A program made the position numbers and the translations under genes. 64,000 nucleotides of DNA, taken from assembly GCA_031082285.1 (NCBI GenBank), contig JAVHLK010000002.1, forward strand, positions 1 to 64,000, written 5' to 3'. This document shows positions 8,274 through 17,131 of the stretch, in pieces; position 1 is the first letter of the stretch; each line of letters opens with the position of its first letter. This DNA is from Desulfomonilaceae bacterium. GTDB taxonomy: Bacteria > Desulfobacterota > Desulfomonilia > Desulfomonilales > Desulfomonilaceae. The notes beneath the pieces are model-generated. The model was given only the letters and a program-made list of their open reading frames with translations. It had not been told where the DNA came from and made no database searches.

Positions 8274-9173
8274 ATGTGGGAACAAGTCAACGATCTCATG
8301 GTGGGGGCCTGCGACCTCCATATCCACGCGGGGCCCGACATACCGCCCCGCCGGCAGGACATTCTCGAGGTGGCACGGGACGCGGCCGAGGTCGGTATGA
8401 AAGCCCTCGCCATCAAGGATCACAATACCATTACGGCAGACAGAGCCTCACTCGTCCGGTCGGTCCTGGGCGACGGCGTGCTTGTACTGGGCAGCATCGT
8501 CTTGAACCATTCGGTGGGTGGATTCAATGCAGAAGCGGTTGAGAAAGCCCTCGACATGGGGTCCCGGATCGTGTTCATGCCGAGCATGGATGCGGCCTTG
8601 ACCATCGAGAAAGTCCGTGTCACCGGCGAAACCCCATGGCTCTTGCCTTTTGTCAAGCGAAAGAATCCGCAGGACGGCTTGACGGTTCTCAATGAGTGGC
8701 CCAACGGGGATCGAGTGATCCCTGAGGTCCTTGAAATACTGAGACTTATTGCCGAGCGAGACGCGATACTGGATACCTGTCACCTGTCGGCACGAGAGTG
8801 CATGTACCTTATTGATGCAGCCAAGGAGGCCGGGGTCAAGCGCATCATCGTCACCCATCCCAATTGCAGCGTCAATCTCATGACTATCGACGAGCAAAAG
8901 GAACTGGCGGCAAAGGGGGCCTTTCTCAGTTACGCGTTTCTGACCTGCATGCCTCTGTTCGACCGGCAGCATCCCGCGGAAATAGCGGAGATGATGACCG
9001 CGGTCGGTGAAGAACGGTGCCTGCTGTTCTCGGATTTCGGTCAGGTCGTCAATCCTCCGCCCGTCGAAGGATACAAGATGTTCTTGGCAAGCCTGTTGGC
9101 GGTCGGACTCAAGCCGGAGGCCATCAGAAAAGCTGCTTCGGAAAATCCTGCCCGGCTTCTGGGCTTGACGTAA
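8274..9173 (+). CDS. DUF6282-type metal-dependent hydrolase (amidohydrolase-like)
   Basis: A 299-residue protein with the hallmarks of a TIM-barrel metallo-hydrolase. D14-L-H-I-H18 lies at the N terminus, with an AIKDH segment (46-50), H170 (DTCHLS), H195 (IVTHPN) and D254 (LFSDFG). This pattern matches the DUF6282 family, whose substrates are not established. AGGAGGGAG just before ATG 8274 gives a strong start. It lies 50 bases behind the acyl-CoA dehydrogenase and before the lactonase-like gene, which suggests hydrolysis of a cyclic or amide intermediate in the same pathway. Confidence 0.75.
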   Translation: MWEQVNDLMVGACDLHIHAGPDIPPRRQDILEVARDAAEVGMKALAIKDHNTITADRASLVRSVLGDGVLVLGSIVLNHSVGGFNAEAVEKALDMGSRIVFMPSMDAALTIEKVRVTGETPWLLPFVKRKNPQDGLTVLNEWPNGDRVIPEVLEILRLIAERDAILDTCHLSARECMYLIDAAKEAGVKRIIVTHPNCSVNLMTIDEQKELAAKGAFLSYAFLTCMPLFDRQHPAEIAEMMTAVGEERCLLFSDFGQVVNPPPVEGYKMFLASLLAVGLKPEAIRKAASENPARLLGLT

Positions 9174-9276
9174 CCGCTCGCCCGGCCGTCGAGCCGAAGT
9201 TACCCGTTTGAAGACGCATTTGGATTGGATCAGGTAATGCGACTGAGCATGAAAACCACACGAAGGAGGAATAGCC

Positions 9277-10080
9277 ATGAAACTTCGATTGCTGGATTAT
9301 GGATCGTTGCAGGCCGACTTGGGCTGGACCATGGAGGCGGCGGGCGTCTCGACGCACAGCGAGAAGGCTCCGCCAAGCCCTCGCCGTGATTTTCAAATGA
9401 TCGGCGCGCTGTTGGAACACCCCAAACACGGGGTGATTTTGTACGAGGCCGGGCCGGCTCCCAATTGGGCCGATCTTTGGCCGCAACCGGTGAAAGAAGT
9501 ATTCGGCATCAACCGGTACAGTGACGAAAACCGCCTGGACAATCTTCTGAAGAAGGCCGGGTATGACGTCAAGGACGTCGCCGCGATCATTCTCGGCCAC
9601 ATGCATCTGGACCACGCGGGCGGTCTTGAGTTCTTCAGAGGCCTTGACGTTCCGGTCTATGCCCACGAGGAAGAGATCAAGTACAGCTTTTACGCCATCG
9701 CCACGAAACAGGACTTTGGTGCCTATCTTCCCCACTACATTGACAGCGCCTTCAATTGGAAACCGGTGTACGGGCAGGAAGTGGAGCTTTTTGAGGGGAT
9801 TACCCTGTACAATACCTCCGGACACACTCCGGGCACCCTGTCCATGAAAGTGGACCTGAACAACAATGAGTCCTTCCTCTTCACTTCGGACACAATGTTT
9901 TTCAAGGAGAACTTCTTCGACGGACAGCCGACCGGCTGGTTGACCCGAGACATGGGTGCCTGGTGGAAGAGCCTCTCAAGGCTCAAGCGTATCGAGGAGC
10001 GTTATAACTGCAACGTTGTTTTGGGCCACGACGGCGACATCTTCAAGACCTACGCGGATAAGGGCATTCTGGGCGGGTGA
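9277..10080 (+). CDS. metallo-beta-lactamase-fold hydrolase, AHL-lactonase-like
   Basis: A 267-residue protein of the N-acyl-homoserine lactonase branch of the metallo-beta-lactamase fold. The zinc ligands HMHLDH (108-113), H183 (SGHTPG), D205 (TSDTM) and H251 (LGHDGD) correspond to the full dinuclear site of AiiA/AttM-type enzymes. GAAGGAGG precedes the ATG. Known members open lactone rings. In this cassette, behind an acyl-CoA dehydrogenase and a second metal hydrolase, a catabolic lactone is as plausible as a quorum-sensing signal. No LuxI/LuxR pair is visible. Confidence 0.82.
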   Translation: MKLRLLDYGSLQADLGWTMEAAGVSTHSEKAPPSPRRDFQMIGALLEHPKHGVILYEAGPAPNWADLWPQPVKEVFGINRYSDENRLDNLLKKAGYDVKDVAAIILGHMHLDHAGGLEFFRGLDVPVYAHEEEIKYSFYAIATKQDFGAYLPHYIDSAFNWKPVYGQEVELFEGITLYNTSGHTPGTLSMKVDLNNNESFLFTSDTMFFKENFFDGQPTGWLTRDMGAWWKSLSRLKRIEERYNCNVVLGHDGDIFKTYADKGILGG

Positions 10081-10298
10081 AGCAGTTTCGCGGGGCGACT
10101 CCCCGGGGGTGGCCCCGCACCGTCATGCCTCCACTGTACCGTACGGGCCGGAAGCCCCGTGAGCAAGTCTCTTGGTATCGACCCTTTTTCTCCGGTCGGA
10201 CCGTGGACAGGTGTGGCGTGTCCTCCTCGACCGATGCTCGCGCCGCGTTCTCCCGTCAGGAATTCCGTCCTGTCGTGACCGTGCCGAAGACCTCGGAA

Positions 10299-10586
10299 TC
10301 AGTCTTCCTCGGCAAACGGGTTCCGCGCCAAGCGACACGTGCAGTTGCCTTCATCGCCGCTGTTCCACTGGTTTATCAGTTTCTTCAGGCCGTTCCTGTC
10401 GAGGTCCAAGAGCTTCTTGACTCCCCCCTGGGTGATCAAACGCATCTTGTACGCGAAGAATACCGCTTCCTCCAAGAGCGCGGGGGTGAACGGAAGTCGT
10501 TCCTTGAGCAGGCCGTGTCTGTCCAGAAGGTTCAGTACTTCCTCGTATGAGGCGGTCAATTTCTCGGGGTTTGTTGCCGTCTGCAT
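10299..10586 (-). CDS. small hypothetical protein
   Basis: A 95-residue, mostly helical soluble protein that I do not recognise. The sequence is well balanced (ASYEEVLNLLDRHGLLKERL, then TPALLEEAVFFAYKM) and ends with CTCRLARNPFAEED, holding two cysteines. It lies convergent to the lactonase-like gene and 75 bases downstream of the MurF-Alr gene on the same strand. It may be the last gene of that transcript. The ribosome site is weak, so coding is supported mainly by composition. Confidence 0.5.
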   Translation of the reverse strand: MQTATNPEKLTASYEEVLNLLDRHGLLKERLPFTPALLEEAVFFAYKMRLITQGGVKKLLDLDRNGLKKLINQWNSGDEGNCTCRLARNPFAEED

Positions 10587-10661
10587 GAATGCGCTCTCGC
10601 AGTTTGATATGGCAATCTCCCGAAAAATATAATCATCTCGAGAGACGTTCAGCAGCGAGAG

Positions 10662-13319
10662 TCACGTCTGAACAAAAACACGCGTCACTCTCGGTGATAT
10701 CTTGCATACGATTTCGTAATTGATGGTGTTGCCGTTGGCCGCGATTTCGTCTGCCATGATTTCCTCGTCGACCTGCCGTCCTATGAGTACCACCTCGTCA
10801 CCCACCCGAGCGTCCGGGATGTCGGTCACGTCGATCATCATGGTGTCCATGCAGACGGTTCCCACGACCGGGGCTCTCCGGCCGCGGACAAGCACGTCGC
10901 CGACATTGGATTGAAACCGGGGGTACCCGTCATTGTACCCCACGTGTAAGGTGGCGATTCGACAGGCTCTGCACGTGACGAACCGGCGATTGTACGAAAT
11001 GCACCGGCCCGGGGGATGCTCCTTGATCTGCGCAATCTTGGTGCAGAACGTGACCACCTGCTCCAGGTATATCAGGGACCGGACGGCTTCCGACGGGTAC
11101 ATTCCGTAGATGCCCAGACCGGGTCGCACCATGTTGTAGTGAGTCTCGGGGAAACGGACCAATGCCGCAGTGTTGGCCGCGTGAACGTATCGGAACCGCC
11201 GGCCACTTGTTTCCATTTCACTGAGCAGCCAATTGAACGAGTCGATCTGCTTCCTCGTATAGTCGTCGGAAGCCGGATCGTCCGCGCTCGAGAAATGGGT
11301 CATAATGCCCTCAACAGCCAAATTGGGCATCTGCATTACCTGCTCGATAAACGGAGGAGCCTCGTCCACCCAGACGCCGGATCGTCCCATGCCGGTGTCG
11401 ATCTTGACGTGAACGGGAATCCTGGAGCCTCTTCCTGCCGCGTCATTCAGCGCTTCGGCCAATGCCGGCGACGAGACCACTGCGCTCAAACCGTACCGAA
11501 CGATCTTGTCCACTTCTTCGACCAGCACGTTAAAAACCAGAATCGGCGCATCGATCTTGTTCTGTCGGAGTGTGGTGCCTTCATCGGGAAACGCTACGGC
11601 AAGATAGCTCACACCGTTCTCCAACGCGACCTTGGAGGCCCTGATCGAGTCGTTCCCGTAACCGAAGCTCTTTACTACGGTCATCATCTCGACGTGTTCG
11701 CCTACAATTCCCCGAACCGCCTTGATATTGGCCGCGATGGCATCGAGATTCACCAGGAGCCTGGTGGGTCCCATGGAGCCTACCAGCTCTTTTGCAATGC
11801 GTTCCAAACGGAACCACCTGGATCCTTTGAACAGCACCACGTCATCGCGGTTCATGATCTTTTCGAGTTCGACCGCGGCTTCTTTGTTGCTCCTTGTGTT
11901 TATGACCCGCTCCGGATTCATGCCCGCCGGAACGGCCGATTGCCCGATGAGAGCCGCGGCTTCGCCCACCGTGATGAGGCGGTCGACTCCGGTTCGGACC
12001 ACATCCTTCCCCACCGCCAGATGTTCTTCCCGACTGTGCAGACCAAGATCCAGCATGTCGCTGAGAATTGCGATCTTGCGTCTCCCTTTGCCTATCTTGG
12101 CCAATACGTCGAGCGCGCCTTTCATGGATGCCGGGTCGGAATTGTACGTATCGTTAATGAGCGTCACGCCGGTAACGGTGGTATGGGTCTCAAGCCGCAT
12201 GGGCGAGGGCCGAAACCCCTCGAGCCCTCTGACGACGGCATGGGGCGACGCGCCCAGGAGGGTCGCGGCCGCGGCCGCGGCCAATGCATTGAGTACATTG
12301 AACAGGCCTTGTACGGGGATGGTGACGTCCAGGTCCCGATCGAACAGGCGCATGGTGAAACGGTATCCCTTATCGGGAAGCGATTCGATGCCCTCGGCCC
12401 GCACGTCGGCCCATTTGGACAAGCCGAAGGTGATGACTCGAGATTGGAATCGACCGAGAACACTCATACTGAGTGAATCATCCGCGTTGAGCAGCAGAAA
12501 TGAATCGAGGCCATGAAGGTGCTTGAAAAGCTTGCGTTTTTCTTCCAGGGTCCGTTCCAGGCTGCCCAAGCCCCCGATATGGGCCTTGCTGATGACCGTG
12601 AGGACGCCGTGATCGGGCTTGATCATTCTCTCCAGACGGTCCATTTCGCCGGGCAGGCTGATTCCCGCCTCTATAACGGCCACTTCGTGCTCGGGTCGGA
12701 TGCCGAGAAGACCCAGTGCCGCTCCCACCTGTGTATTGTACGAGAGCGGGGACCTGTAGGTTTTGCGTTCCAGGCAGAGGACGGACGCGAGCATCTCCTT
12801 GACGAGCGTCTTCCCGTTGCTCCCGGTAATTCCCACTACGGGACAGGAAAAGTCGCCTCGATATGTGGCAGCCAGGTCCTGCAACGCGGACAACGTGTCC
12901 CGGACCTGTATGAGCGTGGTTCCTTCGGGCAGGGACTTCTCGAACAGATCCTCCCGGTTGACGACCGCGGCTCTCACGCCCTTTTCGAGGGCCTGTTCCG
13001 CAAAGTCGTTGCCGTTGAAGTGTTGTCCCTTGATTGCCCAGAATATGTAATCCTCACCCATGGATTTCCGCGTATCAATAGCCACGCCGGACAACGGGCC
13101 ACGGACGGGTCCCTTCACTCGTATGGGCTTGATGATGTCTATCACCCGTCCCAGATCAAGGAATCCGACATTCCCGATCCCGTGCTTCTCGACATTGTTC
13201 GACCTGGCCGCACCGGAAATGACGCCGTTCGTTTCCGAGCAGTACGTGGGTTCCATCGATTTTGGTTCAACAGCCATTGCCCTACTCGTCTTTCGAGCCT
13301 GGAGAGCCGTATGAGGCAT
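10662..13319 (-). CDS. murF/alr: fused MurF ligase and alanine racemase
   Basis: An 885-residue bifunctional cell-wall enzyme. Residues 50-515 form MurF, which adds D-Ala-D-Ala to the UDP-muramoyl tripeptide: P-loop GITGSNGKT (163-171), LINDTYNSDPASM (387-399). Residues 519-885 form a PLP alanine racemase: the PLP lysine K550 (VVKSFGYGN), KIDTGMGRSG (639-648), VRPGLGIYG (731-739), the second catalytic tyrosine Y795 (VGYNDGYPR) and CMDTMMID (823-830). All key residues are present, so both halves look active. The fusion couples D-Ala production to its use. Such fusions are known chiefly from Bacteroidetes. The start could also be 13277 or 13256. Confidence 0.93.
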   Translation of the reverse strand: MPHTALQARKTSRAMAVEPKSMEPTYCSETNGVISGAARSNNVEKHGIGNVGFLDLGRVIDIIKPIRVKGPVRGPLSGVAIDTRKSMGEDYIFWAIKGQHFNGNDFAEQALEKGVRAAVVNREDLFEKSLPEGTTLIQVRDTLSALQDLAATYRGDFSCPVVGITGSNGKTLVKEMLASVLCLERKTYRSPLSYNTQVGAALGLLGIRPEHEVAVIEAGISLPGEMDRLERMIKPDHGVLTVISKAHIGGLGSLERTLEEKRKLFKHLHGLDSFLLLNADDSLSMSVLGRFQSRVITFGLSKWADVRAEGIESLPDKGYRFTMRLFDRDLDVTIPVQGLFNVLNALAAAAAATLLGASPHAVVRGLEGFRPSPMRLETHTTVTGVTLINDTYNSDPASMKGALDVLAKIGKGRRKIAILSDMLDLGLHSREEHLAVGKDVVRTGVDRLITVGEAAALIGQSAVPAGMNPERVINTRSNKEAAVELEKIMNRDDVVLFKGSRWFRLERIAKELVGSMGPTRLLVNLDAIAANIKAVRGIVGEHVEMMTVVKSFGYGNDSIRASKVALENGVSYLAVAFPDEGTTLRQNKIDAPILVFNVLVEEVDKIVRYGLSAVVSSPALAEALNDAAGRGSRIPVHVKIDTGMGRSGVWVDEAPPFIEQVMQMPNLAVEGIMTHFSSADDPASDDYTRKQIDSFNWLLSEMETSGRRFRYVHAANTAALVRFPETHYNMVRPGLGIYGMYPSEAVRSLIYLEQVVTFCTKIAQIKEHPPGRCISYNRRFVTCRACRIATLHVGYNDGYPRFQSNVGDVLVRGRRAPVVGTVCMDTMMIDVTDIPDARVGDEVVLIGRQVDEEIMADEIAANGNTINYEIVCKISPRVTRVFVQT

Positions 13320-13547
13320 TACTCTCCCGCAATGGCTCTACCACGACGCGACCAAAAAGGCAACAGATCGTCCCGTGTTCGGCAGGCCGTTCTACGGGGA
13401 TAACGTGCGGGAGCCGGGTCTCGGCAAAAAGTCCCCTCCACGGTCCTCGCGGCCTGATGGTTGCGCTCGGTCCTTCCATGTGCCATAAACGAAGGAGCGG
13501 GGCTCTCGGTTTGGGAAACGTTGCCGCGACGCGAGGAGGTCTCTCTC

Positions 13548-13880
13548 TTGACCGAAACCAGAGAAGAACACGACAAATCCGATTTCCCGGATGACGGCCG
13601 GCTCGATGAGGGTCCCGTAGAGATCCCCATAGACGGAGTGCTGGACCTTCACACGTTCTCTCCTCGGGACGTGGGGAATCTTGTCGATGACTACATCGAA
13701 GCATGCCTTGCCGAGAACATACTCGACCTGCGAATCATTCACGGCAAAGGGAAGGGAGTTCTCCGCGATAGGGTGAAATCCATTCTCTCGCGGCATTCTC
13801 ATGTGGAGACTTTCAGTGAGGCCCCTTTGGAAGCCGGCGGTTGGGGAGCGACCGTCGTGCGCTTGAAAAAGGATTCATGA
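13548..13880 (+). CDS. Smr-domain protein
   Basis: A 110-residue protein that is essentially one Smr domain, the nuclease-like domain found at the end of MutS2. The domain hallmarks LDLHTF (about residues 33-38) and [14 protein letters not shown] are present, followed by the usual [16 protein letters not shown] ending. A GGAGG site 8 bases before TTG 13548 favours this start over ATG 13461, which would add 29 poor-quality residues. Stand-alone Smr proteins can nick DNA or cleave RNA; no mutS2 gene is adjacent. It diverges from the MurF-Alr gene. Confidence 0.82.
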   Translation: MTETREEHDKSDFPDDGRLDEGPVEIPIDGVLDLHTFSPRDVGNLVDDYIEACLAENILDLRIIHGKGKGVLRDRVKSILSRHSHVETFSEAPLEAGGWGATVVRLKKDS

Positions 13881-13911
13881 CCGATGACTCTTCTCTTAAC
13901 AGGTGCGTTCC

Positions 13912-14262
13912 ATGCATGACCGGTTCACGCGTACATCTCATGACAAAAAGGGATTCGCCGTACTCAAGCCCTTCGTACTGATTGCCGTCTTCATGTTCCT
14001 GGCCGCAGGGTTGCTGATCGCGATGGAAGTGCTCGGGTCGGGGACTCCCCTCGTGGATTGGAGCTGGGTCTTCTACGCCGTGGGAGCCTCGGTTCTCTTT
14101 GTGGTGCTGGCACTGCGCGCGAGAAGCAAGGGAGGCGACGGCGACAAGACCGATCATGTCGATGCGGAAGAGGAGCAGGCGGAGGCAAACGAGGAAACGG
14201 GCGAGAAGCTGGACGATCTTCGTCGGAAAATACGGCGGAGAAAGACGGACAAGGGGTCGTGA
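13912..14262 (+). CDS. small two-span membrane protein
   Basis: A 116-residue protein with a basic N terminus, two hydrophobic segments (about residues 20-40 and 55-72) and a highly charged cytoplasmic-looking tail rich in E, K and R (EEEQAEANEETGEKLDDLRRKIRRRK). No family is recognised. It follows the Smr gene by 31 bases and is probably in the same transcript. AGG lies 8 bases before the chosen ATG; a GTG 9 bases upstream is an alternative. Confidence 0.6.
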   Translation: MHDRFTRTSHDKKGFAVLKPFVLIAVFMFLAAGLLIAMEVLGSGTPLVDWSWVFYAVGASVLFVVLALRARSKGGDGDKTDHVDAEEEQAEANEETGEKLDDLRRKIRRRKTDKGS

Positions 14263-14645
14263 TCGCGGCGCGACATATTGTGCCCAATATGCCTCTGTCA
14301 GTGCGGCTAAGTGCTCTTTCGCATAAACATGGTCGCGCATTGTGTGCCGTTATTCCCGAGAGAAGAGGCTGTCACGCGTCGTCCCGGCCTACGCCGGGGA
14401 GACGGCGGGCGGAGCCCCGCCATGAAGAGAAAGACGGGCGCCCGTCCCATGGGGCAGAGCCCCTCGGTACGGTCCAGCGTGGCCCGGGCCTCCGTGCCCG
14501 GAGTCCTGTTTGTGCCAAAGTGCCCATCAGGGCAAGTTGACAAGGTGTGACCGTGTTTGGTTAACGGAGCACTACGCGACGAACCGGCAACGTGGGGGAA
14601 TGTCGGTCCGTGAGATTCAATCTTCTCCAGTAGCTCACACATAGG
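14263..14645. repeat. gene-free spacer with GC-rich palindromic repeats
   Basis: No gene is seen. From about 14371 to 14528 the spacer is built of short palindromes: CCCGGC-CTAC-GCCGGG (14381-14396), a GGCGGG/CCCGCC pair just after it, and CCGGGC-CTCCGT-GCCCGG (14482-14499). The first two recur at 43793-43830, and the third recurs at 43585-43602, 43845-43864 and, degenerate, at 57417-57430. These are dispersed intergenic repeats of a REP/MITE-like kind. Confidence 0.6.
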
Positions 14646-14972
14646 CTAATCGCGATCTATGCTCACCACTGAAGATTCTCTTTCTAACCGCTTCAGCATG
14701 TCCAGCTCGCGACGATACCGATCGCCGACCTCGAGGACGGCCTCGATCCATTCGCGTATCACCTTGCCCTCGCTGGTCACGTACGCGATTCGGGTGTCCA
14801 TCATTCTCGTGAGAGTGCCCATGACATCCATGAGCAGGTCCAGGTCATGGCACTCCTTTTCCGTGGTGATAACCGGAGTGTGGAGCTGCTGGGACCCGTA
14901 CGTGTCCCACGGAATTTCATCGATAAGAGTCCTCACGGTCATTCCCAGGATATGAATCGCTCTGAAGTCCAT
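14646..14972 (-). CDS. hypothetical protein
   Basis: A 108-residue soluble protein without a recognised domain. It has a helical C-terminal half (GKVIREWIEAVLEVGDRYRREL, then KRLERESSV) and no cysteine cluster, signal or membrane segment apart from one Cys near the middle. AGAAGG lies 12 bases before ATG 14972; ATG 14984 is in frame but directly abuts the ribosome site. It lies 80 bases downstream of the metallo-hydrolase on the same strand and may be co-transcribed with it. Confidence 0.6.
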   Translation of the reverse strand: MDFRAIHILGMTVRTLIDEIPWDTYGSQQLHTPVITTEKECHDLDLLMDVMGTLTRMMDTRIAYVTSEGKVIREWIEAVLEVGDRYRRELDMLKRLERESSVVSIDRD

Positions 14973-15052
14973 TGTTTGTGGCATCCTTCTTTAGGCGTAT
15001 GACGAATTGACGGTTGAAACAGCCCTATCCTCCTCTTCGCAGACGTCGCGCC

Positions 15053-15946
15053 TCATTCCCGGGCGCGTTTCACTACGAGTTGCGCGCAGTTAAGTATGTT
15101 TTCCTCAGTGTACATGGTCATCTCGTCTCTGTAATAGGTCTCGAACACGTCACCGGCAATTTCGTCCGGGTCCCTCGGATCCTTTCGGATCTTGTCCCGC
15201 AACTCCATCGCGAGTCGCCGTGACTCATCGAATGCCTCGTTGATGTGTATGCCCGTGAGAGGGCCCTGGTGCGCAGGTCCGACCACGGCCGGTTCCAGGG
15301 ATCGCAGGCGATCGAGCGTCTCCATGTAATCCGAGTAACCGGTGAAGAACAAAGGAAACACGCCCCTCCCCGGGTATCTGAACCCGAGCGAATCCGAAAG
15401 CAAGAGAGCCTCGATCTCCGGAACATGAACCGCCACGGCTCCGGGAGAATGACCCGTGACGCGAATGAAGCGAAGGGTTCTCCCTCCAAGATCCATTTCG
15501 TCGCCGTCTCTTGCCGTGAGACAATTCTCCAAGCTGGGAGGCTCGTCCACCGGCGGTCGTCCCGGACGGATGCCGTGTGATTCCAGAAACTCAGCGATTC
15601 TTCCGTCCTCCAGAATAAGTCCTTCGGCCGCCTTTGGGTGGTCAAGAAACTCACGCGCGCCGTCCGGCGCAACCACGAGCGCCTCGGGGTACCTTTTCCG
15701 CAGTCCGGCCAGCCCGGTCACATGATCGGCATGAGGATGAGTGACGACGAGAAACGTAGGAACGATTCCGACGGCTTCCATTTGGCCGATCACGTCGTCC
15801 ACGATTGCCGAGACTCCAACCTCGATGAGGGCGCCGGCTTGTTTCCCTTGAACAAAGTAAAGGTTGAAGAAGTAGTTTCCCAACATCCACAAACCGTCCG
15901 CCAAAGCCCGCGGAAACTCGCCTGCAGATTTAACGTCGAATGTCAT
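15053..15946 (-). CDS. metallo-beta-lactamase-fold hydrolase
   Basis: A 297-residue member of the metallo-beta-lactamase superfamily (glyoxalase II-like branch). The zinc motif VTHPHADH lies near residues 67-74. A second histidine is in RVTGHSPGAVAVH, the bridging Asp is in LLLSDSLGF, and the last histidine is in VGPAHQGPL. AGGGAG 6 bases upstream supports the start at 15946. It faces away from the SDR and dehydratase operon across a 374-base spacer. It may be a thioesterase or lactonase of that pathway, but the substrate cannot be read. Confidence 0.78.
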   Translation of the reverse strand: MTFDVKSAGEFPRALADGLWMLGNYFFNLYFVQGKQAGALIEVGVSAIVDDVIGQMEAVGIVPTFLVVTHPHADHVTGLAGLRKRYPEALVVAPDGAREFLDHPKAAEGLILEDGRIAEFLESHGIRPGRPPVDEPPSLENCLTARDGDEMDLGGRTLRFIRVTGHSPGAVAVHVPEIEALLLSDSLGFRYPGRGVFPLFFTGYSDYMETLDRLRSLEPAVVGPAHQGPLTGIHINEAFDESRRLAMELRDKIRKDPRDPDEIAGDVFETYYRDEMTMYTEENILNCAQLVVKRARE

Positions 15947-16320
15947 ACCATCTCCCTTGGAATGTACGGCATTACCGAGACCGAACGAGCCGACGATCGT
16001 CTCGCCGCGTTCCGGTTTTCCGGCCGGTCGACTATGGTTCCACCGGTATGAATATAGAGTGGAAACGATCGCGAATCCAGCATTCTCACCGAGTGGAATC
16101 GTACCTGCAATGACCTCGCTGCGCCGTCGGGGCGTCTCCGACACGTCTTTTCCTTCGCAATCGGATAATGCAGTTGCTCCGGGACCTCTTCTCGTATTAG
16201 AACTATAGTCGAGCAACACGGAAGAGGCACGATCCCGATCCCTTGAGCGGCACACGAGGCTGTTCAAGAAGGATTCGGCATTTTGAGGACAGAATCAGGC
16301 AGGCACATGGAGGTACGACT
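15947..16320. other. divergent spacer between metallo-hydrolase and SDR genes
   Basis: The 374 bases hold the ribosome sites of both flanking genes and presumably both promoters. Neither a consensus -24/-12 nor a well-spaced -35/-10 pair could be identified. No long repeat was seen. Confidence 0.4.
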
Positions 16321-17085
16321 ATGGGCTATCAACCAGACCTGACCGGCCGTGTGGCCATCGTGACCGGGGCAGGGAAGGGTATCGGAAAGGCCGTCGCCTT
16401 GGCGCTCGCCTCATCCGGGGCAAAGGTTGTGGCGGCATCCAGAACACAGGAGGAACTTGACGCAACGGCCGACGAGATCCGGTCTCAGGCCGGTGAGGCC
16501 GCAGTAATCCCCACCGATCTGACCAAGAGCGATCAGATCGAAGCTCTGGTGGAGGGGACGGTGGCCTCGTTCGGACGCATCGATATTCTGGTAAACAACG
16601 CGGCACGAAGTTTCTTCCGTCCGCTCATGGACCTGCGGGAAGACGGTTTTGACAAGATCTTTGACACCAACGTGAAGGGAACGTTTCTTCTGAGTCGAGC
16701 CGCGGCAAAGGTCATGATGAAAGACGGCGGCGGGCGCATAGTGAACATTACCAGTGTTGCGGCGGAACGCGGGGGGCCCATGATGGGTGTGTACAACGCG
16801 AGCAAGGCCGCGGTCAAGATGCTGACCATGTGCATGGCCACGGAGTGGGCGCCGATGAACGTTCTGGTCAACGCAGTGGGGCCCGGCATGACAAGAACCC
16901 ATTTCAGCCGCCCCATTTGGGCCAACCCCGAAATCGAGCGACAGCTGGTCTCTCGGATACCGCAGGGAAGGTTGGCGGAAACAAGCGACATAGTGGGTGC
17001 GGTTCTCTTCCTGTGTTCGGAAGGCGCGGCATATATCACGGGCCAAACGATCTACGTCGACGGCGGAGGACTGGCCAATACGTGA
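16321..17085 (+). CDS. short-chain dehydrogenase/reductase
   Basis: A 254-residue classical SDR (FabG-like) that oxidises or reduces a hydroxyl/keto group with NAD(P). The cofactor motif TGAGKGIG is near residues 15-22, NNAA is near 92-95, the catalytic Ser lies in NITSVA and YNASK holds the catalytic Tyr and Lys. The C terminus ends with the usual ITGQTIYVDGG. GGAGG 7 bases before ATG 16321 fixes the start. It is the first gene before two 2-hydroxyacyl-CoA dehydratase-type subunits and would fit an oxidoreduction at the hydroxyl carbon of an acyl-CoA. Confidence 0.9.
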   Translation: MGYQPDLTGRVAIVTGAGKGIGKAVALALASSGAKVVAASRTQEELDATADEIRSQAGEAAVIPTDLTKSDQIEALVEGTVASFGRIDILVNNAARSFFRPLMDLREDGFDKIFDTNVKGTFLLSRAAAKVMMKDGGGRIVNITSVAAERGGPMMGVYNASKAAVKMLTMCMATEWAPMNVLVNAVGPGMTRTHFSRPIWANPEIERQLVSRIPQGRLAETSDIVGAVLFLCSEGAAYITGQTIYVDGGGLANT

Positions 17086-17131
17086 TCCCAACGGCCCTCA
17101 CGCGGAGAGATACGTAAGGATGGAGAATCAT

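Noticed and set aside
9277-10080. Quorum-quenching locus based on the lactonase-like gene
   Set aside because: The active site fits, but there is no LuxI/LuxR-type gene and the operon partners are metabolic, so a signalling role is not supported.
11016-12476. 486-codon plus-strand frame opposite the MurF-Alr gene
   Set aside because: The minus-strand frame has all MurF and Alr motifs; this frame is a codon-bias shadow of a GC-rich gene.
14310-14640. Short frames translated from the palindromic spacer
   Set aside because: They consist of repeat units (Pro/Arg-rich), recur in other spacers in other frames, and lack ribosome sites.
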